This document shows positions 6,497-13,457 of a stretch of 13,457 nucleotides of DNA, piece by piece. Source of the DNA: Hyphomicrobiales bacterium. Lineage in GTDB: Bacteria; Pseudomonadota; Alphaproteobacteria; Rhizobiales; Afifellaceae. The DNA lies in assembly GCA_013812985.1 (NCBI GenBank), contig JACCSN010000932.1, positions 1 through 13,457 on the forward strand. Reading direction: 5' to 3'. Within the stretch, counting starts at the first letter, position 1. Each line of letters starts with the position of its first letter. A program made the position numbers and the translations under genes. The notes beneath the pieces were generated by a model. That model made no database searches. It was given only the letters and a program-made list of their open reading frames with translations, and was not told the DNA's origin.

Positions 6497-8713
6497 ACCG
6501 GCGTGCTCGAAGATGCTCGTAGCGAGCGGCGGCACGGTTAGGGACAGGGAAGCCGGGCGCCCCTGCCAGCCGGAAGCCTCCGCCATCACCGCGCCGCCAT
6601 TGCCGACATTGGAACCGCCATAGGCCGCGGCGTCGGAGTTGAACTTCTCCACCCATCGCCCGGCGCGCGGCGCGCCGATCCGGTATGCGTGCCGCACCAC
6701 CGGCGTGAAGTTGCAGACGACAAGGACGGGCGGATCGTCGGGGCCGCCATGGCGGATATACGAATAGACGCTCTCGTCCGAATTGGTGGCGTCAAGCCAT
6801 TCGAAACCGGACGGATCGGCGTCGCGCGCATGCAGCGCCGGGGTTTCGCGGTAAAGCCGATTGAGGTCGCGCACCGCGCTCTGCACCCCGCCGTGAAGGG
6901 TATCGCCCAACAGATGCCAGTCGAGCGAACGGTCGTGGTTCCATTCACGCTCCTGGCCGAACTCGCCGCCCATGAACAGGAGCTTCTTGCCGGGATGCGA
7001 CCACATGAATCCCAGATAGGCGCGCAGATTGGCGAATTTCTGCCAGCGATCGCCCGGCATCTTGCCGAGCAGCGATCCCTTGCCATGCACCACCTCGTCG
7101 TGGCTCAGAGGCAAGACGAAATGCTCGGAGTAGGCATAGTGGATGCCGAAGGTCATCTGGTGGTGATGCCAGCGCCGGTTGATCGGGTCCTGGCGCATAT
7201 ATTCCAGCGTGTCGTGCATCCAGCCCATGTTCCACTTGTAGCCAAAGCCCAGGCCGCCGCCGTCCACAGGGCGGGAGACTTGCGGCCAGGCCGTGGATTC
7301 CTCGGCCATCGTCGTGGCGCCCGGGTGGTCGCCGAAGACGCGGACGTTCAGCTCGCGGATGAATTCGATGGCGTCGAGGTTCTCGCGGCCGCCATGGACG
7401 TTGGGAATCCACTCGCCAGCGTTGCGGCTGTAGTCGAGGTAGAGCATGGAGGCGACGGCGTCGACGCGCAGCGCGTCGATGTGGAAGCGCTCCAGCCAGT
7501 AGAGCGCGTTGGCGACCAGGAAATTGCGAACCTCACGCCGGCCGAAATTGTAGATGAGCGTGTTCCAGTCGCGGTGGAAGCCAAGGCGCGGGTCCTCGTG
7601 CTCGTAGAGGGCGGTGCCGTCGAAGCGGGCCAGGCCGTGGGCGTCGGTCGGGAAATGCGCCGGCACCCAGTCGATGATCACGCCGATGTCGGCCTGGTGG
7701 CAGCTGTCGACGAAGCGGGCGAAATCGTCCGGCGACCCGAAGCGGCTCGTGGGAGCGAACAGTCCGATCGGCTGGTAGCCCCAGGAGCCGGAGAAGGGAT
7801 GTTCGCTGACAGGCAGGCACTCGATGTGGGTGAAGCCCATGTCCTTGACATAGGGTACGAGCTCGGCGGCCAGGTCGCCATAGCTGAGAAACCGGTCGCC
7901 GTCCTTCCGGCGCCAGGAGCCTAGATGCACCTCGTAGATTGAGACGGGCGCACCAAGCGCCTGTCTACCTTGCCGCTGCGCCATCCACTCGGCGTCGGAC
8001 CATCGATGGCCTGGCGGGCCGACGATCCGGGAGGCGGTCGAGGGCGGCGCCTCCTGCTCGAATCCGACGGGGTCGCTCTTGAGCGGAAGCAGTTGCCCGT
8101 CCGCGCCGATGATCTCGAACTTGTAGAGCTGTCCCGCCGCCGCGCCGGGAAGGAAAATCTCCCAGATTCCAGCCTCGATCCGCTTGCGCATCGGATGGCG
8201 GCGGCCGTCCCATTGATTGAACTCGCCGACGACGCTGACGCGCCTGGCGTTCGGCGCCCAGACCGCGAAGGCGACGCCGTCGACGCCTTCGATGGCGCAA
8301 GGATGCGCGCCGAGCCGCTCGAAGACGCGGCGGTGGCTGCCTTCCGCCACAAGGTAGACGTCGAGCGAGCCGAGCACCGGGGGAAAGCGGTAGGGATCCT
8401 CTGCCTCCCAGCTCGCGCCACCGCCTTCCAGCCGAAGCCGGTAGGGGAAGGGCTGGCGGCGGCCTTCCACGGGACCCGCGAAGAAGCCGGCCGGATGCAG
8501 CAACTCAAGCGAGGCGACCGGCTCGCCCGTCTCGCGCTCTATCACCGTCGCCTTCTCGGCTCCGGGCCAGAAGACGCGCACGGAGACCAGGGCGCCGGGG
8601 CCCACGTGCATGCCGAGCAGCGCGAACGGGTCGCCGTGCTCGCCCGCGGCTAGAGCCGCCACCGCGCCGGGGTCAGGCCGCCAGGAGCCGGGTGAATGGA
8701 TGGGAGCGTTCAT
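6494..8713 (-). CDS. glgB: 1,4-alpha-glucan branching enzyme (GH13_9)
   Basis: Cuts an alpha-1,4 chain and reattaches the piece by an alpha-1,6 bond, creating branches in the glucan that GlgE extends; cytoplasmic. Its 739 residues match the long GlgB form with two N-terminal beta domains: N1 at about 20-110 ([11 protein letters not shown] at 26-36) and CBM48 at about 145-230 ([17 protein letters not shown] at 159-175). The GH13 barrel runs from about 255 to 620, followed by a C-terminal beta domain. Catalytic residues: nucleophile Asp418 in IDALRVDAV, acid/base Glu471 in MAEESTAWP, Asp539 in [28 protein letters not shown] (348-361) is also diagnostic. The ATG at 8713 overlaps the treS-mak stop as ATGA, with AGGAC 8 bases upstream, so the two are probably translationally coupled. 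Pairing with GlgE is typical of the maltose-1-phosphate route to glycogen. Confidence 0.97.
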   Translation of the reverse strand: MNAPIHSPGSWRPDPGAVAALAAGEHGDPFALLGMHVGPGALVSVRVFWPGAEKATVIERETGEPVASLELLHPAGFFAGPVEGRRQPFPYRLRLEGGGASWEAEDPYRFPPVLGSLDVYLVAEGSHRRVFERLGAHPCAIEGVDGVAFAVWAPNARRVSVVGEFNQWDGRRHPMRKRIEAGIWEIFLPGAAAGQLYKFEIIGADGQLLPLKSDPVGFEQEAPPSTASRIVGPPGHRWSDAEWMAQRQGRQALGAPVSIYEVHLGSWRRKDGDRFLSYGDLAAELVPYVKDMGFTHIECLPVSEHPFSGSWGYQPIGLFAPTSRFGSPDDFARFVDSCHQADIGVIIDWVPAHFPTDAHGLARFDGTALYEHEDPRLGFHRDWNTLIYNFGRREVRNFLVANALYWLERFHIDALRVDAVASMLYLDYSRNAGEWIPNVHGGRENLDAIEFIRELNVRVFGDHPGATTMAEESTAWPQVSRPVDGGGLGFGYKWNMGWMHDTLEYMRQDPINRRWHHHQMTFGIHYAYSEHFVLPLSHDEVVHGKGSLLGKMPGDRWQKFANLRAYLGFMWSHPGKKLLFMGGEFGQEREWNHDRSLDWHLLGDTLHGGVQSAVRDLNRLYRETPALHARDADPSGFEWLDATNSDESVYSYIRHGGPDDPPVLVVCNFTPVVRHAYRIGAPRAGRWVEKFNSDAAAYGGSNVGNGGAVMAEASGWQGRPASLSLTVPPLATSIFEHAG

Positions 8714-11700
8714 GGCTGCTTGTCCTGTGACGTCATCAGATCGAGGACGCCGCGGAGCGGGATCGAGATCCAGGACGGCCGGTGCGCCGCTTCATAGCTG
8801 AGTTCGTAAAACGCCTTTTGCACAAGGAAGAGATTCAAGAGGCCGCGGCGAAGCTCGGGATCTTCCGGCAGGAGGTTCGCCGCCTCCGCGATCGGGACGT
8901 AGGCGTCGAGGAACTCGCGGATCGCGGCGTCGCGCCAGCTGAAGGCGCGGGCGTGGACATGCGGTTCCAGCTCGCCATGGCGGGCCTTGAGCCGATCGAG
9001 CGCCGACCAGGCGGCGTAATCGAACGAGCGGAGCATGCCGGCGACATCGCGCAGCGGCGAGGTCTTCTCGCGCCGCTCGGCAAGGCCGCGGCGCGGCTCC
9101 CCCTCGAAATCGATGATCACCACGTCGTCCTGGGCGACGAGGACCTGACCGAGATGGTAGTCGCCGTGGATACGGGTCTTCAGGCCGGCGGGGGCCATCG
9201 CCCTAAGCGCGTCCAAGCGGTCGAAGAGCGCGCGACGGGACTCGACGAGGCGCGCGGCTTCGCCACGTGTCTCCTCGGGCAGGCTTCCAGAAGCCCGCTG
9301 CAGCCCGGCAAGCGCTTGCTCGCCTTCCGCGACGGCGGCTTTGACCCAGGCGCTCACGTCGTCGGCGCCGATCGGCTCGGCCGCGAATGCCGGATCGTCC
9401 GTCGGGACGGCAAGCGCGACATGCATTTCCGCCGTGCGGCGCCCGAGGATCGCCGGAATATCCAGCGGGTAGGGAAAGCCGAGCCCCGCTTCAGGGGCTT
9501 GGGACGTGCTTGCTTCGTCGCGCGGGCGGAGCGCGAACTCATCGAGATCGCGGTCGAGCGCGTCGAGGAGCACGCCCCAGGCGTCGCCCTGGTTGCGGAC
9601 GAAAGCGAACGCCGCGGCGAAGGCGATCGGCTCGCCATCGGACGGCGCATATTCGGCGCTGCCCAGCAAAGCCGGCGTGTTCTTGAAGCCGGCGGTGCCG
9701 GTGAGGAAGCGCGCCATCTCGATTTCCGGCTGCTCGCCGGGGCGGACCTGCCGATAGAGCTTCACCATCACGGCGTCGCCGACGATGACCGATACGTTGC
9801 TTTGCTCGGCCCCGACGCTCCGCACGTCGCCTGAAAGATCAAGCGAACGCAGCCCTTCCGCCGCGGCGAAGCGCATCACCCCGCTGTCCGCCGGCTGGTC
9901 GGTAGCGGTTTGCATGGCCGAGAGGAGGTCGCGGACGAAACGCTCGTCAAACGCCGCGTCGATCAGGGCGCCAAGCTTTGGGCCATGGCGAACCTTGGCC
10001 AGCGTGTAGGAGAGTTTCGGAGCGCCGAAGCGGATGTTCTCCTCGCCCCAGAGCACGGAGAGCGGCAAGAAGTAGCGGCCCTCCCCGTCGACGCCGCCGG
10101 TTTCGATCACGACAAGCCGGTTCGGCTGGCCGGAAATGCTGGCGACCGGCAGGACGCTGGCCTTGCCGACGCCGCCGACCTTGCCGGCGAACCAGCGCTG
10201 GCGCGCGAGGAATTCCGGCAGGGCGTAGCGCTCCAGGTTCTCCCGATCCCGGCCTTCCAGAGCGCGATCAAGTCTTCCGCCGGTCGCCGTCAGCGTGACG
10301 AATTCCGGCAACGGATCGGGCGCCGAGATGTGCCACTTTGGCGCATCGGCTTCGGCGGCGAGCAGGAACCAGTAAAACCCATACGCCGGCAGCGTGAGCA
10401 TGTAAGGCAGGTCGCCGATCGGCGGGAACGGCGCGCCTCCGGTCAGCTCGATCGGCACGGCGCCGCGGCACTCGGAAAGGTCGAGCTCCACGGCTTGCGC
10501 CTGACGCGACAGGTTCGCCACGCAGAGGATGCGCTCCTCGCCGTGGCGGCGGATATAGGCCAGAACCTTGCGGTTGCGCGGATAGAGGATGGTGAGCGCG
10601 CCGCGGCCGAACGCCTTGTGCTGTTTGCGGACTCCGATCATGCGCCGCGTCCAGTTCAACAGCGACGCGTTCTCGTTCTGCTGCGCTTCGACATTGACCG
10701 CCTGGAACCCATAGACCGGGTCCATGATCGGCGGCAGGTAGAGCTGCTGCGGGTTGGCGCGTGAGAAGCCGCCGTTGCGGTCGGCCGACCATTGCATCGG
10801 CGTCCTGACCCCGTCGCGGTCGCCGAGGAAGTAATTGTCGCCCATGCCGAGCTCGTCGCCGTAGTAAAGCACGGGCGTCCCGGGCATGGAGAGCAGCAGC
10901 GCGTTCATCAGCTCGATCTTGCGGCGGTCGTTGTCGAGGAGCGGGGCGAGCCGGCGGCGGATGCCGAGGTTGATGCGGGCGCGCTGGTCCCTCGCATAGG
11001 TCTTCCAGAGGTAATCGCGCTCCTCCGCCGTGACCATCTCGAGCGTCAGCTCGTCATGGTTGCGGAGAAAGATCGCCCACTGGCACGGTTCGGGGATTTC
11101 CGGCGTCTGCCGGATGATGTCGGTGATCGGGTGCCGGTCTTCCTGGGCGAGAGCCATGTACATGCGCGGCATCAGCGGGAAGTGGAACGCCATGTGGCAT
11201 TCGTCGCCCTCGCCGAAATAGGGCCGCGTATCCTCCGGCCATTGATTGGCTTCCGCGAGCAGCAGCCGATCGGGGAAATGCGCGTCCATCTCGGCGCGGA
11301 TTTTCTTCAGCACGTCGTGCGTCTCGGGCAGGTTCTCGTTGTTGGTGCCCTCCCGCTCGATGAGGTAGGGAATGGCGTCGAGCCGCAGGCCGTCGACGCC
11401 CATGTCCAGCCAGTAATGGAGGAGCTTCAGAACCTCCTCCAGAACGCGCGGATTGTCGAAATTCAGGTCCGGCTGGTGGGAATAAAAGCGGTGCCAGAAG
11501 AAGGCGTGCGCCACCGGATCCCACGTCCAGTTGGATTTTTCCGTGTCGATGAAGATGATGCGCGTGCCACCATAAGCCTGGTCGGTGTCGCTCCAGACAT
11601 AGTAGTCGCGCGCCGACGAGCCGGGCTTCGACCGTCGCGCTTTCTGGAACCAGGGGTGCTGATCCGACGTGTGGTTGATGACCAGCTCGGTGATGACCCG

Positions 11701-12066
11701 GATGCCCCGCCGGTGCGCCTCGGCGACGAAGCGGCGGAAATCGCGCATGTCTCCGTAGGCCGGGTTGACCGTGCGGTAATCGGCGATGTCATAGCCGTCA
11801 TCGCGCAAGGGCGAAGGATAGAAGGGCAGGATCCAGATGACCGTGACGCCAAGACTCTCGACGTAGTCGAGCCGCTGCATCAGGCCGGCGAAATCGCCGA
11901 CACCGTCGCCGTTGGAATCGAAGAACGCCTTGATATGCAGCTGGTAGATGACCGCGTCTTTGTACCAATCCTGCTGCGAGCGATCGATCCTCCCTCCGGC
12001 CCGGCGCGATCGCCCGGCCTCCGCCGGAGCTTCCACCGTGCCCTGTAGGCTCTCAAACTCCTCCAT
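8710..12066 (-). CDS. treS: Trehalose synthase fused to maltokinase (TreS-Mak bifunctional protein)
   Basis: A 1118-residue protein joining two enzymes of the GlgE pathway. Residues about 30-570 are TreS (GH13_16), which isomerises trehalose and maltose: [20 protein letters not shown] (34-53), [11 protein letters not shown] (130-140), nucleophile Asp230 in [12 protein letters not shown], acid/base Glu272 in LLAEANQWP, Asp338 in [13 protein letters not shown]. Residues about 605-1118 are maltokinase (Mak/Pep2), which makes maltose-1-phosphate with ATP: QRWFAGK (623-629), AEQSNVSV (753-760, nucleotide-binding loop), Lys769 in VKLYR, catalytic Asp969 in [10 protein letters not shown], metal-binding Asp986 in IIDFEGEP, and the [14 protein letters not shown] tail motif (1006-1019). 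No disruption or key-residue loss was seen in either half. Such fusions are known in bacteria, while in mycobacteria the two are separate proteins that form a complex. The ATG at 12066 shares its A with the glgE stop (TGATG), with GGAG 7 bases upstream. The first about 30 residues are low-complexity and basic, without a signal peptide. Confidence 0.96.
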   Translation of the reverse strand: MEEFESLQGTVEAPAEAGRSRRAGGRIDRSQQDWYKDAVIYQLHIKAFFDSNGDGVGDFAGLMQRLDYVESLGVTVIWILPFYPSPLRDDGYDIADYRTVNPAYGDMRDFRRFVAEAHRRGIRVITELVINHTSDQHPWFQKARRSKPGSSARDYYVWSDTDQAYGGTRIIFIDTEKSNWTWDPVAHAFFWHRFYSHQPDLNFDNPRVLEEVLKLLHYWLDMGVDGLRLDAIPYLIEREGTNNENLPETHDVLKKIRAEMDAHFPDRLLLAEANQWPEDTRPYFGEGDECHMAFHFPLMPRMYMALAQEDRHPITDIIRQTPEIPEPCQWAIFLRNHDELTLEMVTAEERDYLWKTYARDQRARINLGIRRRLAPLLDNDRRKIELMNALLLSMPGTPVLYYGDELGMGDNYFLGDRDGVRTPMQWSADRNGGFSRANPQQLYLPPIMDPVYGFQAVNVEAQQNENASLLNWTRRMIGVRKQHKAFGRGALTILYPRNRKVLAYIRRHGEERILCVANLSRQAQAVELDLSECRGAVPIELTGGAPFPPIGDLPYMLTLPAYGFYWFLLAAEADAPKWHISAPDPLPEFVTLTATGGRLDRALEGRDRENLERYALPEFLARQRWFAGKVGGVGKASVLPVASISGQPNRLVVIETGGVDGEGRYFLPLSVLWGEENIRFGAPKLSYTLAKVRHGPKLGALIDAAFDERFVRDLLSAMQTATDQPADSGVMRFAAAEGLRSLDLSGDVRSVGAEQSNVSVIVGDAVMVKLYRQVRPGEQPEIEMARFLTGTAGFKNTPALLGSAEYAPSDGEPIAFAAAFAFVRNQGDAWGVLLDALDRDLDEFALRPRDEASTSQAPEAGLGFPYPLDIPAILGRRTAEMHVALAVPTDDPAFAAEPIGADDVSAWVKAAVAEGEQALAGLQRASGSLPEETRGEAARLVESRRALFDRLDALRAMAPAGLKTRIHGDYHLGQVLVAQDDVVIIDFEGEPRRGLAERREKTSPLRDVAGMLRSFDYAAWSALDRLKARHGELEPHVHARAFSWRDAAIREFLDAYVPIAEAANLLPEDPELRRGLLNLFLVQKAFYELSYEAAHRPSWISIPLRGVLDLMTSQDKQP

Positions 12067-13457
12067 CAGCGAACTCCGCGAGGCGGGTTAAGGCGCCAGA
12101 TCGCATAGGGGTTCTGGTTGGGGTCAAGCCACATGTGCTGAACCTTGCCGCGCCAGACAAAACGACTGCCGGCCACGAGGTCCTCGACCTCGATCGCCGC
12201 CTCGTCAGGCAATCCGAACTCCCATAGCGGCACCTCGAAATGCGCGCCCTGCGGACTGTGCGGATCGAGGTTCACTGCGAACAAGAGGAAATCGTCCTTA
12301 GCCGGCGTCGTCTTGCCGTAATAGAGGATGTTGTCGTTCCATGCATTGTAGAAATTCAGGTTGGTGAAGCCCTGCAAGGCGGGGTGCGCCTGCCGCAGCC
12401 GGTTGATCAGCCGGATGTCCGGCCGGATGTGCTCCGGCTTGTCCCAGTCCCAGGCTTTGATCTCGTATTTCTCGGAGTTAAGGTAATCCTCCTTGCCGGG
12501 CACCGGCTCGGCCTCGCACAGCTCGTAGCCATTATAAAGGCCGTAATTGCCGGCCAAGGTCGCGGCCAGGATAAGGCGCGTCCGGAAACCCGGCCGCCCG
12601 CTCGTCTGCAGGAAATAGGGGTTTATGTCCGGCGTGTTCACAAAGAAATTCGGCCGCATGTAGTCACGGCATTCGGTCTTGGTGAGTTCCGTCAGATACT
12701 GCGTGAGTTCCGACTTCGTGTTCCGCCAGGTGAAATAGGAATAGGATTGGCTGAACCCGACCTTTCCCAGTCGCTTCATCATCTTTGGCCGCGTGAAGGC
12801 TTCGGCGAGGAATAGCACGTCGGGGTGCTTGTCCTGCACTTCGCCGATCATCCATTCCCAGAACGGGAGGGGCTTCGTGTGCGGGTTGTCGACGCGGAAT
12901 ATCTTCACGCCCTTGTCGGCCCAGAACAGCACGATATCACGCAACGCATACCAAAGGGCCGGCAGGGCGTCGCGATAGAAATGAACGTTGACGATATCCT
13001 CGTATTTCTTTGGCGGGTTCTCGGCGTATTTGATGGTCCCATCCGGCCGCCAGTCGAACCATTCCGGGTGCGCCTTGATCCAGGGATGGTCCGGCGAACA
13101 CTGGATGGCGAAATCGAGCGCGATCTCCAGGCCGTGCTCATGGGCGGCGGCGACGAGCCGGGCGAAGTCCTCGAACGTGCCGAGCTCCGGGTGGATGGCG
13201 TCGTGGCCGCCCTCCTCTGAGCCAATCGCGTAGGGGCTGCCAGGATCGTCAGGGCCGGGCGTCAGGCTGTTGTTCTTGCCCTTGCGGTGCGCCCGGCCGA
13301 TCGGGTGGATCGGCGGGAAATACAGCACATCGAAACCGAGGTCGCGGACATAGGGCAACCGGGCAATGACGTCGTCGAAGGTGCCGTGACGGTTCGGGTC
13401 GTCGGACGTCGAGCGCGGCATCAGCTCGTACCAGGCGCTGAATGCGCCGGCCTTGCG
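12066..13457 (-). CDS. glgE: Alpha-1,4-glucan:maltose-1-phosphate maltosyltransferase (GH13_3), 5' part missing
   Basis: Transfers the maltosyl unit of maltose-1-phosphate to the non-reducing end of an alpha-1,4-glucan and releases phosphate; cytoplasmic. The visible 463 residues are open to the right edge. The family usually has about 650-700 residues, so roughly the N-terminal 200 lie outside. The ATG at 13421 is internal: the 12 residues before it end in AFSAWYEL, which with MPRS completes the family's conserved AWYEL-x-PRS motif. Further motifs (numbered in the fragment): [10 protein letters not shown] (45-54), [14 protein letters not shown] (85-98), [10 protein letters not shown] (146-155), nucleophile Asp190 in [11 protein letters not shown], acid/base Glu219 in [12 protein letters not shown], Asp277 in [11 protein letters not shown]. 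The VDNPHTKP and AEAFTRPK motifs separate GlgE from ordinary amylases. It is the first visible gene of the operon, and the promoter must lie outside the window. Its stop overlaps the treS-mak start. Confidence 0.96.
   Translation of the reverse strand, partial: RKAGAFSAWYELMPRSTSDDPNRHGTFDDVIARLPYVRDLGFDVLYFPPIHPIGRAHRKGKNNSLTPGPDDPGSPYAIGSEEGGHDAIHPELGTFEDFARLVAAAHEHGLEIALDFAIQCSPDHPWIKAHPEWFDWRPDGTIKYAENPPKKYEDIVNVHFYRDALPALWYALRDIVLFWADKGVKIFRVDNPHTKPLPFWEWMIGEVQDKHPDVLFLAEAFTRPKMMKRLGKVGFSQSYSYFTWRNTKSELTQYLTELTKTECRDYMRPNFFVNTPDINPYFLQTSGRPGFRTRLILAATLAGNYGLYNGYELCEAEPVPGKEDYLNSEKYEIKAWDWDKPEHIRPDIRLINRLRQAHPALQGFTNLNFYNAWNDNILYYGKTTPAKDDFLLFAVNLDPHSPQGAHFEVPLWEFGLPDEAAIEVEDLVAGSRFVWRGKVQHMWLDPNQNPYAIWRLNPPRGVR

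Noticed and set aside
4377..6497. A 706-residue open frame on the plus strand covering almost all of glgX, with similar long antisense frames at 1671-2579, 2500-4020, 6689-7924, 8782-9834 and 10792-12048.
   Set aside because: They lie opposite strongly supported enzymes, show no recognisable domains, and are the usual product of codon bias in a GC-rich genome, where the antisense strand rarely meets stop codons.
6480..6656. A 59-residue N-terminal extension of GlgX.
   Set aside because: It would overlap glgB by more than 160 bases, reads as arginine-rich sequence without family similarity, and the ATG at 6479 gives the normal GlgX N-terminus.
13419..13421. ATG at 13421 as the start of glgE.
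   Set aside because: The frame is open to the window edge and the residues before it (AWYEL) belong to a conserved GlgE motif, so the gene is simply cut by the window.
1..13457. Insertion sequences, CRISPR arrays, tRNA/rRNA genes, phage or toxin-antitoxin genes.
   Set aside because: None is visible: the window is filled wall to wall by seven coherent metabolic or transport genes of similar base composition, with no direct or inverted repeats of note.

Overview
The window is a GC-rich, densely coding piece of a bacterial chromosome. It is almost entirely filled by one minus-strand operon for alpha-glucan and trehalose metabolism. Codon use, gene order and the look of the proteins (GlgE followed by a fused TreS-maltokinase, then GlgB, GlgX, TreZ, MalQ, beside a TRAP transporter) suggest an alphaproteobacterium, probably of the Hyphomicrobiales/Rhizobiales. 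That placement is an inference from style, not from a marker gene.

Layout. Positions 1-653 (+) hold the C-terminal end of a TRAP transporter large permease (DctM type), cut by the left edge. After a 9-base gap the rest of the window runs on the minus strand. In transcription order, from the right edge leftwards: glgE (13457-12066, 5' end outside the window), treS-mak fusion (12066-8710), glgB (8713-6494), glgX (6479-4392), treZ (4392-2554) and malQ (2540-663). Neighbours overlap by 1-4 bases or are separated by 13-14 bases, so there is no room for internal promoters or terminators of ordinary size. No RNA gene, insertion sequence, CRISPR array or long repeat was seen, and no stretch over 300 bases lacks a gene.

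How the genes work together. TreS interconverts trehalose and maltose. The fused maltokinase phosphorylates maltose to maltose-1-phosphate. GlgE transfers maltosyl units from maltose-1-phosphate onto alpha-1,4-glucan, and GlgB adds alpha-1,6 branches. GlgX removes branches. TreZ releases trehalose from maltooligosyl-trehalose, and MalQ rearranges short maltodextrins. This is a nearly closed trehalose-to-glucan-to-trehalose cycle that needs no ADP-glucose. The missing step is TreY (maltooligosyl-trehalose synthase), the normal partner of TreZ, which is not in the window. All six glycosidase-type domains (five GH13, one GH77) keep the expected catalytic triad, and the kinase domain keeps its key residues.

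The system itself is a known type. The least ordinary details are at the gene junctions: a five-codon micro-ORF with its own well-spaced ribosome binding site that bridges treZ and malQ, and a small hairpin over the ribosome binding site between glgB and glgX. Also notable are the missing treY and the tight tail-to-tail junction of malQ with dctM.
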